A DNA stretch of 64,000 bases from Microvelia longipes (taxonomy: Eukaryota; Arthropoda; Insecta; Hemiptera; Veliidae), in contig JACMZG010001863.1 in assembly GCA_018340805.1 (NCBI GenBank), forward strand, positions 54,855,762 through 54,919,761, in the 5' to 3' direction. How positions within the stretch are numbered: position 1 is the first letter of the stretch; every line of letters begins with the position of its first letter. The position numbers were made by a program, and so were the translations under genes. This document shows, piece after piece, positions 35,430 through 46,200 of this stretch. Below the pieces are notes generated by a model. It ran no database searches. It was not told where the DNA came from and saw only the letters and a list, made by a program, of their open reading frames with translations.

Positions 35430-38400
35430 TCGTATTCGTTTGATATGTTTGTATCTCTTGTTTACAAACCATCAAAGAAGAAAGTAAGTGTGAAATGTGA
35501 AAGTAAGAGTTTGGAATTATAATAGATGATACTTGGGCAAGTTGAGTTATAGATTTATAGAAAACAAGACAGACATATTTAATTTAATGATTCATAAGTC
35601 TTATTTTTAAATAAGAAGTAATCCAACACTTAATAGTAAATAAAATAACCTCCAGAAAACAAAACCAGTAATTGAAAATTAATGGTTCCAAAAGTTAAAG
35701 GAAGAATTGTTGAAGGAACAAATTACATTGACAGCAACGTTGTCCTCTGATACCCTCTGACAGTTCAGCCATGCAGGTCTTGTTCTTGCACCTAATTGTA
35801 TTTGTCTGTTTCAAAAACCAAATAAGAGGCCAAACAAAAGCAATTATGGTGTCCAGGAGAAAAGAGTTTTCAGAGCCTCAATATGTTTGAAATTAAAGAA
35901 AAAAAAATTTATAAATAAGGGCTTAGGTAAGCAAAGAAGACCTTTAAAAAATTGGACTTTTATGAAATATATGGTCCAATAGTGAAACTTAAGATACGAG
36001 GTTTCCCAGTAAGCTCATTGATACACTGAATAACAAACATTAAAACATGCTATGTCGCGATAACAAGGAATACAGGGTTACCTGTCTGATGGACATCGTA
36101 CAGAGAATATAAAGAAATATAAAAGAACAGTCAGTGAAGTCTTCTCCTGCCAGGTTCCTGTGAGACAGACCTTGGATCCACGATATTGGCACAAACGGAA
36201 GCCTTGCTACCACCCTCCCATCAAATCTGAAAACAACATGTCAATTAATTTCAGAAACGATTCTTTTACCAATACCAGTTTAGAGCTATTGACTAACAAA
36301 AGCATTATAAGCAGAGCAGCCTCCGATGCCATTATGGGTGAGATCAAATCTCATTCATAGGACCAGAGCCAAGCTCTCTTTATTTTCTGCTGTACTTTTG
36401 TAGTTTGGGTTTCAAAGGAAAAACAAGCTTGATTATAAATTAATGTGTCAAAAAATACTAGATATAACTTAGGGTAGTGAACCAAAATGTGTCAAAAAAT
36501 ACTAGATATAACTTAGGGTAGTGAACTAAAATGTGCCAAAAAATACTAGATATAACTTTGGGCAGTGAACCAAAATGTGTCAAAAAATACTAGATATAAC
36601 TTAGGGTAGTAAACCAAAATGTGTCAAAATTACTAGATATAACTTAGGGTAGTAAACCAAAATGTGTCAAAGTGCATGCAAGGACATTCCCTTCTTACTA
36701 TTTCCCTTTAGTTACTTATAGAATAAATCTAGTAGTTTTAGCACACTGAGGGAAGGAAATTTCTGGCCTGTGATTGGTTCCTGCCAACAATTCATGGTGG
36801 GTACACACTGCTACCACCTATGCCAAAATTAATTGCTCTAGTTGAAGTGATGTCGTAGAGATAATAATGTTACGAGGCATTAGTAATGATTTAAGTAACT
36901 TTTAGGAGATTGATAACACTTTTTAAAGACACATTATTTTTAAAGCAATTTAAAATTATTTTACAAGAAAGAGTAAACAAATCTTGGGAAATCAAAATAC
37001 GACGCGGAAAAGGGATGTCACAAAACAAATATTGGCTCATAACAAAACAAAAGCAACCAATCAAATTCTAGTATTGGTCTGTCATGAGTCAAAAGTGAAC
37101 AAATAAATTATTTTTGGTTAACTTCCATGACATATATAACTATACCATTTAGTATTGTCGAGTTCAAAACTTAAAAACAATTTGTCTTTAAACAGGTGTG
37201 AACCATTTTTAATTTAAGTATGGCTCAATATACTCAAATCGAATAATAGAAAACATACATGCTATTGAATGTGCTGAGAAGAGCGGTAAAAGCAAAACCA
37301 ATAGCAAACATGGATTTCATTTTAACAAGAGACAAGTCTCTGTTATTATTCTTGAGTTTCTCTTCTTCTCTCTCTATTTTCTTTTTATGTTGTTTATCCA
37401 ATGAATCTCCGTGTGCCTCTTTTCTTTTTTCCACTAAAAAAACAAAAAGAAAGATTAAATAATATATAAATATAGTACATTTCCATTTTTAAATTGCAAT
37501 AGTCGAGAAAAAAATAATTAATTAAATTTACCTCTAGATACAAATTTGTGAGCATATAGTATTAATTCAAAAATGTGAGCCCTCAAAAGCTAATACTGGA
37601 GTGAGGGCTCAGTCTAGACTCTAGTGGCTTTTATTGAAATTTAAAAAAAATCTGATTAAAGAAAAAATAAAATAACATAGAATTGAAAAAATGTAAGTTG
37701 TAAATGACCAATAAACATTTGTTTTCTTTGTGGAATCAATGAAAACAAATACTACATACTAGAGAATACTACAAAGTCAGACAAATACTAAGTAAGAAGA
37801 GTGTATAATTGTAAATCTGAGGATTGGATCAGAATAGTCTAGTTTCATGACTAATAATCATAGCACTAATAAAGTATACTGAGGCTTCCAGGATTGGGTT
37901 CTCTTGAGCATAAACAACGATGAAAAAATACTAATTACTATAGCAAATTAGCAATGTGCTATTAGTACACAAAATTAGCAAATTTTCAAAGAAATTTAAG
38001 CTAATGATATCATCAGTGTTTTTTGGTACAAAAACAGTAATTTTTCTTTGGTTCGCATTATGGGTTATTTATTAAAAAATGAACATGAATGAAAAACACT
38101 TGCGTTTTCGATAAATTATAAATATACTAATTATGGTTATGTTAAACCACTAATACAGGCGCCCCTCATGATAAATTAATTATACACCACAAAAAATATT
38201 TGTGGTGTATTTTTATTGTTGTCTTTACTTGCCTCTTCAATCTTTCATGAATTGGGGTAAAATTACAGAGCTCCAATCAATTACATCAGAATATCAACTA
38301 TAATATTAAACTGACCAATAGCATTGCCTGTTTTATATTCCTTGTAATCTCTGAAAACAACTCCACTATTGTAGGGTGTTCTATAATAATTAATTTAAAA

Positions 38401-39139
38401 ATTATACGATAATAACCAAGCTATAGTGACAAGTATTCTACAGCTATTGGCTGACTTGGATTTATAAAAGTAAAAGAAGATATAAAAAATTTAAATACTC
38501 AATTATAAATTTAATAGATGGACTACTACTACTACTACTACTACTAAAATAGTGACAAGAAATTTTCAATGGGGTAAAAATAAACTAAACATCTTATAAC
38601 ATTTAAATAAATTGAATAAGAAAATAAAGTAAAAATACAATAAAATAATCATCTTACACTTTTTACTCTGTCTTTCAACTTCAGCTTTTAATTTTTGGTA
38701 TTTTTCTGTCCTGTATACCATTAACCATGTTAAACCTATAAATAAATAAAACTAGTGATATAAATGTAGTCAAGAATAGATAAAAAATCGGGTACGGGGA
38801 ACCTCGGAACTTTTCCTAATTACATCGGATTCGCAACGCTCGTCCTCCCTGCTTCATCATTAGAATATACTATTTGCCAAATTTATACTACAGCATGTCT
38901 TCGGACTCGCTTCACTCTTCCTCAGATAGTAAATGCATCCTTTTCATTCTCATCGGTCACCCATACAGCACTGACACAATGCTGCTTAATTTTTATGATC
39001 CAACGAAAATCATGCATATACTTGTCATATTGAAACGAAACTTTGTGTACTTATTTATTATGTAAGGATAACTAGCACTGCAATGAGGAGGAAATATATG
39101 ACAGAATTTGCTTCAGGGCCGTGTGAAAGGGTGGCAGTT

Positions 39140-39176
<37 letters not shown>

Positions 39177-39186
39177 ACACACTATA

Positions 39187-39235
<49 letters not shown>

Positions 39236-39554
39236 TATATATATATACCACTTTTCCTGTACCCTTTCTTGTACCTTGAATAAAAACTCACAGGTAAAGA
39301 CAAATATAGTATGAGGAAATCAGGAGAAACTCAACTTCTAAGAGATGCTTCAGACCCCCCTCCTATGGCCATTACACTATATACTAAATTAACTTTTCTG
39401 AAATAAATTATAAACACGAACTGAAACAACAGACAAATTTCTGTTTCATTTGTTCTCGCTATAGAACTACTAATACTTGTAGAATAAGCTTACCTTCACC
39501 AAGGAGAGCAGTGCACACAGATATGAAAACGATTAGAATAGTGTCTGACCACAT
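33344..39554 (-). CDS. TMCO1: TMCO1, ER membrane protein (5 coding exons)
   Basis: Minus-strand exons in coding order: 39554-39494, 38735-38658, 37433-37259, 36226-36082, 33436-33344. Phases are consistent at every GT-AG junction, totalling 552 nt and 183 aa; human TMCO1 is 188 aa. TMCO1 is an ER multipass protein of the Oxa1/EMC3-like superfamily, described as a calcium-load-activated channel and as part of the translocon for multipass proteins. Visible features: an N-terminal membrane segment (DTILIVFISVCTALL, about 4-18), a basic coiled coil (VYRTEKYQKLKAEVERQSKK, then KKKIEREEEKLKNNNRDLS), a second hydrophobic segment MKSMFAIGFAFTALL, GLSHRNLAGEDFTDCSF, a third FIFLYILCTMS, and the C-terminal NIQKMLGFAPSR. 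The N-terminus is slightly shorter than in vertebrates. Confidence 0.93.
34200..34830 (+). pseudogene. LINE ORF2 C-terminal (REL-endonuclease-like) fragment
   Basis: Frames on the plus strand resemble the end of R2/NeSL-type non-LTR retrotransposons. There is a cysteine-rich piece (GDVGTLCHKCDR), an HHNVKNKISVVL stretch, then DGPSRYSDIIAF and LIIDPTIR, which look like the PD...D core of a restriction-like endonuclease. After a stop come ETNDPDQANKVHDEKKATYE and, in another frame, YGLWCGARGTLP and IINHHIY. A stop at about 34527 and frame changes make it a pseudogene. It is antisense within TMCO1 intron 4. Confidence 0.6.
35340..35425. repeat. (AT)n microsatellite, TMCO1 intron 4
   Basis: AT dinucleotides interrupted by single bases, about 80 bp. 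Confidence 0.85.
36440..36670 (+). repeat. 44-bp tandem array, TMCO1 intron 3
   Basis: Five units containing AATACTAGATATAACTTAGG and GTAGTGAACCAAAATGTG, 213 bp from exon 4. Confidence 0.9.
38785..39065 (-). repeat. Repeat family A, reverse copy in TMCO1 intron 1
   Basis: Starts at the family end (GGGTACGGGGAACCTCGGAA), contains GGACTCGCTTC and CTCATCGGTCACCCATAC, and ends near TTGAAACGAAACTTTGTG. The distal half is missing. Confidence 0.7.
39140..39250. repeat. (CA)n and (AT)n compound microsatellite
   Basis: CA repeats at 39142-39176 followed by AT repeats to about 39247, in TMCO1 intron 1. Confidence 0.9.
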
Positions 39555-41758
39555 CACTCCGCTCTGAATTATAATTAAAATTAAATTAAACAAATCAACT
39601 TCTTAACAACTCTGCACTAAGATTGTTCAGCACTAAACAATCTTATAACTCGATAAATGCCTAATTAAACAATATTGCTTGGACAACTAACGTTAGTAAT
39701 AAACTAGAAGAGAGTTTCAAATGATTCAAATACAATTAATTTAGCCCAAAAAATTAAATTTAAATAAATGCAAAAGTAACCAACTCACAAGAGGTGGGTA
39801 ACCAAAATGAACCCTTCCAAAATATTTTGATTCTTTTACCCACAACACTCGAGCCCTTGCATTGAGAGTTTTCATTAAAACAGGACTTAGCAATAATTCA
39901 ACTTTAGAAGTAATAAGTAAATAATTTAATACCTTTAAAACATACCTTTGAACATTTTTATGCTCAAAAATAAAGATTTAGACGATTTTTGCAATGTATC
40001 AGTTAGCTTTTGCATTCTGATACATGTATAAAGATACAAAAAATAATGCGCATGCCCGTGGCGCGTTATTTGATTCGTGAATGTATATTATCCGCAATTG
40101 TAGCTAAGTATTTTTGAATGCAAATTTTTTAATTAATTGTTTTAATTAATGTGAATTTTAATCTGATTTAGTGTCCAGTCATCTTGATGCTTGTGAGACG
40201 AGTTTTAGTTTGGATTCATCTTGTGGGTTAATGTTTGATTGCTAAAATATTCGTTGTTTTTTATAAATCTATTTTTATACACTCAAGGTTGCTGTTTTGA
40301 TGTAATTATTTATCTCATGTAAGTTTGCAATTTGTTATTACTCTAATGAAATATGTATTTCTGATCTTAATCATGTATTATATTACTGCCGCAGTGGCTG
40401 TCATTCGAAAATTTAGTCAAAATTATAATGACGTAAAGCCACTAGGGGAATAACACTTGTAGATAATTGTGGAATATAATAATAAATGGACCCGCCCCGC
40501 TCAAAAACTTTCCCATTCATGATGGTAATAACTGATAATCACGAAAAATGAGTGTCAACTAATGTGATGTAGAAATTCATACAGTAGGGGTGGACACAGT
40601 GGTACAACTCCCTGTTTTAAGGTGGTCCTAAAAAAACAGGGGCTAGTTGCATCAACTATCGCACCAAGCGCTAGTTTCACCTTGTACAACTGTTGTCAAT
40701 ATTGTTATAAGTTTTAAATCGACACGTCTATAAACTAGAATGTAAACAAGACAAATTTTCTGAACATTTCTCGCCAACCCAAGATTTTATATTCGGGTTG
40801 ATAGCAGATTTAAATCTTAAGTCTAAAACACTTGAAATGAATTATTGTTATTTTTTTAAGAAAACGACGGTGCTGCTTCGCGTGATGAGGCTTTCCAAAA
40901 CTTCGGGAGTTTTGGAAAACAAAAATACATCGCAAATATTATTTATATATTGTAAGATTATCAAAAGACATATTATGCACATTATGAAATGAAGGATATA
41001 AAATGACGTACTAATCAATTAATGTATTATATTTATTATCAGTATAATACGTGGCATTAACAGCTTACTTTAAATATAATATAACTTTAATTAGAATAAA
41101 CATGATCTTCACATATTTTTGAGATTTTTGGTGGCTTTTAACAAAATTTTAACTACACTGATTGATCAGCTAAAATGCTGATTAATTAGTGTTTTAGTCT
41201 GCTAGATGCTAATAAACTGATTTATGAGTGTTTTAGTCTGCTGGGTGCTAAAATGCTGATTCATCAGTCTTTCAGTCCGCCAGATACTAAAATGCTGTTG
41301 ATCGGGATTTTATACCCATGATTGTGCTATTTTAACTTTTTATAGCTCTATATTGTTCGGGTTAAACAATCAAGTAAGGAATAAACATTTCTTATCTGGT
41401 ATCTATATAAGACATTCTTGTTGGTATTATAATTACAATGGTAATTATAAGTGTCTCCATCCCTATAATCTTATCTTTTACTCCCAACAAGTTAAACATT
41501 TTCAATACTGGATAATGCTCTTCAACTTATCAGAGGTCATATTCTCTTGTTTCATATTCTATTATACAATCAATCAATTTCATCTGTCTAATTGTTGTAC
41601 TTCCAGCATACTTTATGATCAAGTTATATATATTTTTAACGGTATAATTATTTTTTCTTTGTTTTGATTTGATATATTTTTGCCATATTTTTTTACTAAG
41701 ATTTTTTTTAATGCAATTATTAAATTATTTTATTTATTTATTGTGGATTCTATTAAAA
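39555..41758. other. Spacer between TMCO1 and the P450 cluster
   Basis: The genes diverge from here, so it should contain both 5' regions. It is AT-rich; a tandem of about 55 bp built on AGTGTTTTAGTCTGCT is at 41160-41300. No exon with splice support was identified, and no promoter motif stands out. Confidence 0.5.
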
Positions 41759-41866
41759 ATGAAGTCTATACTGAGGTGTGCCAGTCTGCTTGAAACGTCA
41801 AGTCAAAGTATTGTCATTAGATGCAGGTCTACTTAAACTTAAGCTCTGAAATCTATCAATGTAATG
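41759..41866 (+). pseudogene. Orphan decayed copy of P450 exon 1
   Basis: It aligns to the first exon at 43243. The frame encodes MKSILRCASLLETSSQ and onward, close to MKSILRCASLLERSSQ, and meets a TAA at 41834-41836 where the intact gene has CAA. Similarity continues past the stop (AAGCTCTGAAATCTATC) and fades near 41866, before the proline-glycine-proline hinge. No following exons were found, so it is a remnant of tandem duplication or an abandoned alternative first exon. Confidence 0.8.
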
Positions 41867-42255
41867 CAAAGTCTTTTTGCCAGGCATAAAAGAAAATGTT
41901 GTGCAATTTTAAACTCATAAATTATTTTTTCTGTAGTAGGGAGTTAAGATTCATTTTATTCCCGGTTGTACAGAACGAGAAATGCAAAATCTGTATCCAC
42001 TGTAAAAAGAAGAGTTTTTTGTACAGCTTACAATTTTTTTTTTTGTATGGCTAGGAGTTCATCTATTTACTGCTAGGAGCACTGAAGATAGCATTCTTAT
42101 TTGTAGTTGAGATAGTTCTCTAGATGCAACACTGTTTTATCAGTATATCCTTTCTTTCTGTTTTCTATTTCTTTAAAATCAAACTTAAATTAAATTAATT
42201 ACGTGTTTGTATTTATCATTTGATCCTACTGTGTTTTGGAAAACAAGAATAGTTG

Positions 42256-42578
42256 ACACAATATAATTGTGCGAGAGAACCTAGGAATGTAACAAGCAAA
42301 AGCAATGCTACATCTGGGAACTGCTCCATCATTCAACATTCGTCATCATTGATGGCTCGACATAATGTCATGTCCCACTCTGTTTCTTTCACTCTGTCAG
42401 AGTGAGTTAAGGCTCTGTCGGCGCCCTGATGAGTTAGACGTAACGAAACAGAGTGGGACATGACATTATGTCGAGCCATCAATGATGACGAATGTCAAAT
42501 GATCCAACAGCTCACAGATGTAGCATTGCATTTTGCTTGTTACATTTCCTAGGTGTCTCTCGTACAATTATATTGTGT
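42256..42578. repeat. Long inverted repeat with hammerhead-like core
   Basis: Arms of about 131-135 nt (42256-42386 and 42444-42578) surround a spacer of about 57 nt. Arms match well through GGCTCGACATAATGTCATG and its complement. At the spacer-right-arm border, CTGATGA (42426-42432), a 4-bp stem GTTA/TAAC with a GACG loop, and GAAA (42445-42448) form the catalytic core and stem II of a hammerhead ribozyme. Penelope-like retroelements are known to carry such motifs in their terminal repeats. No element protein is nearby. Confidence 0.65.
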
Positions 42579-42946
42579 ATTTGTATTTATTTAATAAAAA
42601 GTATTGTTTCATAGTGTTCTAAGTTGGGTTTTAACTCCACCAGAGTTAAAACTTTAAGAGTTTTTGTAAATGTTATTATTATATTATTAATCTTTACCTG
42701 AGAAAAAATGGCATACATCGTGGCTATGAATGACTATTTTTTATCTCAGCTCCTTGTACTGACTTGCTTTGCTCGCCAGTAAATATAGTTGCTTTGGCGA
42801 ATAATATGTATTTCACAGCCTTTTAGTATAATATACTATTATTTATTATTATTTATTTTTAATTTTGATTAGTTAACAGGAAGATAAATTCATAGGGAAA
42901 ATAATTCTGCCATTTTTTTGCAGCATGTCAATTATATGTCAGCAGC

Positions 42947-42949
<3 letters not shown>

Positions 42950-43007
<58 letters not shown>

Positions 43008-43036
43008 TATATAATATATATATAATATATATTATT

Positions 43037-43068
<32 letters not shown>

Positions 43069-43085
43069 TGTGTGTGTGTGTTATA
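42950..43085. repeat. (AT)n and (GT)n compound microsatellite
   Basis: AT repeats from 42953 to about 43035, then GT repeats to 43081. It ends about 160 bp before the P450 start codon, so it lies in the promoter or 5' UTR region. Confidence 0.9.
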
Positions 43086-43242
43086 TATATGTCAGCATGT
43101 ATTTTATATTCACTAATATAAGGTTAACCTGATAGGATAAAGCTTTTAAAATATTTTCAAAATAAAGAATTATTATTTCTGTAGTCTTACCATTTTCAGA
43201 TTCAAGAATATAAATTAGTGCAACAGAGATATAACTTTAAAA

Positions 43243-46200
43243 ATGAAGTCTATTCTGAGGTGTGCAAGTCTGTTGGAAAGGTCGAGTCAAACTATTCTCA
43301 TTAGATGCAGCTCTACTCAAACTCAAGCTCTGAAATCTATTGACGAAATGCCAGGTCCACTTAGATTACCGCTTATTGGAAATTTATGGCAACTTTTACC
43401 CATAATTGGTAAATTTAAAGTACTTTTTTTTAAATTAGATGGCCCCTTCGTTTTAATGTTCATAAATCACCACATATATATTGACTCAATCTATAAACTA
43501 TATAGTGGAATAAAATTACTAGTAAAGCAACTTGCCTCAATAATTTTAATTTGCGTATGTGTATGATTATAGTATGACGAACAGTCAAAATCAGTTGACA
43601 GCATGGGAAAATAGTGTTAAGGAATCAATGAGGGTTGCCTAATTTAAAATTGTGGGTGTAGTTTAACATTTAGGACTTATCTCGTTGTTTTTGCATTTAC
43701 CTCGCCGTCAACTGATTTTAACTGTGTCATACTATAACTCATGTCATACATATGTTCTGGTTTTATTGACTGACATATATGATGTACTGTCAACAAATAA
43801 CATTTTTTGAACAATACATTTTAAAATTCGCTTATATCGTGGCAGTATTTTTCTTATATAGGATAGTAATTTTTTTTATCCTAGAGGGGAATAGTTTGAT
43901 GATGGGGACATTTTTAGCAAATTAATGAAGTAAAAAGGAACTTATGAGCTTGGGGTGCCAAAGGAGTGATTCATGATATGATTGTTCTCCTTATTTTTCA
44001 CTTTTCTTTCTTATCCTCCTTTTTTCTCTTTTCCTATTTTCCCTTCTTTTTACTTTCTTATCCTTCTTTCTTCTCTTTTCCTATTTTCCCTTTTTCTTTC
44101 TTATCCTTCTTTTTTCTCTTTTCCTACTTTTGTCTTCTTTTTTCTCTTTTCCTATTTTTCCCTTCTTTGTACTTTCTTATCCTTCTTTTTTCTCTTTTCC
44201 TATTTTTCCCTTCTTTTTACTTTCTTATCCTTCTTTCTTCTCTTTTCCTTTTTTTTTCTTTTTCTTTCCTTTCTTTTTTCTTTCTTATCCTTCTTTTTTC
44301 TCTTTTCCTACTTTTCTCTTCTTTTTTCTCTTTTCCTATTTTTCCCTTCTTAATACTTTCTTATCCTTCTTTCTTCTCTTTTCCTATTTTCCCTTTTTCT
44401 TTCCCTTCTTTTTTCTTTCTTATCCTTCTTTTTTCTCTTTTCCTACTTTTCCCTTCTTTTTTCTGTCTTATCCTTCTTTTTTCTCTTTTCCTATTTTTCC
44501 CTTCTTTTTATTTTCTTATCCTTCTTTCTTTTCTTTTCCAATTTTTCCCTTTTTTCTCCCTTACTTTTTCTTTCCTCTCTTTTTCTGTTTTTTTCTTTTT
44601 TGAAGATCCTGGGAACAGAAGCAATCGTTCCTGTCTCTTGGGAATTTATGTTCTCTTAGCCTTATCTTTGAATTAAGCTGAAGATACTAATGTTTACCCG
44701 CTCTTGACCAGTAGAGCGTTAATGCTAGTACCTTAAGGTTTTTTTAAATTAGTGCCTAACTATGGCGGGGACCTGATGTTAATGAGGGTAAATCATTTAT
44801 TGGTAGAAATTTGCTAAAATGGTTTCTTATTGGACCCAAGTACCTTTTTTAGTAAATCCCTTGTTTCCTAAAATTAAAAAAATATTTTGATATGATTTTA
44901 AAAATGTATCACACAGGTAAGTATGATTTACTCCGCATGGATGTCATGTTTGATGATTATTACAAGAAGTACGGACCAATTGTGAGGGAAAAGATTGCAA
45001 ATATTGACGCGGTTCATTTCTTTGAACCTGAACATTTTGAAACTTTGACCAGGTTGACCAACCCCCTCCCTTTGAGGTTTGGGTTCTTCGCTGTGAAAAG
45101 ATACAGAGAGTCAAATCCCGATCTATATGGTGGCCCTGGAATTCTACCAATGTGAGTTTTTACATAATTTTTTCAACTTTTCACATTGAAATTTTCGTAA
45201 ATCTAATATGTAATAATGATCTACTTGAGAAGAGACTATTCATTATTTTATTTTTAATTTATGGAATCCTCTTTCCACTCTCATCTGTATTAAATTTTGT
45301 CTTAGGATATGCTTATTAGTTTTCAACACACATATTAGTTCAGGCCAATAAAACATGGTGGAAAACCAATGCTACCAACAGTGTCAAAATTAATGTCCCT
45401 AGTTGAGAGGGCGTCATTATGAGGCTTTACCTTTTACAAACAAAGTGAAGCATGAATAATGATTTAACAAACTTCAAGTGATTGCCACTTTTTTTAAATA
45501 AATATTTAAATTAAACAAAATAATGATTAATCAATGTTGCCAAGTTTAGAACTAATTTGTTGAAGTTTTTTTTTTCAATTTTATTTTACTTTTAGTGCTT
45601 CTATTGTAAATGATAATATAATATCAATATAATTTTTAGAAATGATAAGCGATGGTGGAAATTGCGTCAAGCGTTCCAGAAGCCAATAAGTCCTCTAAAA
45701 GAAACTCGAGATTTCTTGGAGCCCACTGATGAGATAACTGAGGAGTTTGTCAGAAGTATCAAACCTGGACAGACTATCCATGACTTCATGACTTTGGCCA
45801 ACAGATTAAATATGGAATGTTCGTAAGTCTGATAAAAACTTTTTGTTCTTAAACCTTTCAGAGCCGAGATTTGTATAAACTCCCCTGGCCCAGGTTAAGG
45901 TAGTAGGTAAATGAGTCAAACTGTTACAGTAAAAAGTAGATAAGCAGGACCTGGGTCAAACGAAAATCTAATTTCTCATCATGAGTAACATTTTTTGTCA
46001 CTTACCCTACACGAGAATGGATACATAACAATAAAATTTCAACAATCAGTATAATGGCCTCAGACAACAATTTCTTTTATTCCTCTCATCCAAGCACTGA
46101 CCATGCTTGATGGCTTAAAATTAGTGATTTTAATGAATTGGCATAGTTTTGTAAAAGCAACAGGATAATTTTGTGAGTTTCTTTGAAAATTAAAAAAAAT

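Larger units (their letters stand above)
33666..35757. mobile_element. Possible TIR-bounded element, TMCO1 intron 4
   Basis: A 24-bp block at 33666 (TTGTCAGAGGGTATCGGAGG and 4 more) is matched in inverse at 35737-35760 with about two mismatches. Between lies the LINE fragment at 34200. It could be a transposon that captured LINE sequence or two independent termini; no target duplication was seen. Confidence 0.4.

Noticed and set aside
37259..37462. Plus-strand open frame over TMCO1 exon 3
   Set aside because: Antisense shadow of the conserved minus-strand exon.
41353..41667. 104-codon open frame upstream of the P450 genes
   Set aside because: AT-driven composition, no domain similarity recognised, no splice context, and it overlaps ordinary spacer.
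43966..44676. Long Phe/Leu/Ser-rich open frames in all three plus frames
   Set aside because: They are a by-product of the polypyrimidine tract, which lacks stops in those frames; no coding signal.
45725..45740. CTGATGAG in P450 exon 3 as a hammerhead core
   Set aside because: It encodes conserved residues T-D-E and has no stem II or GAAA in register.
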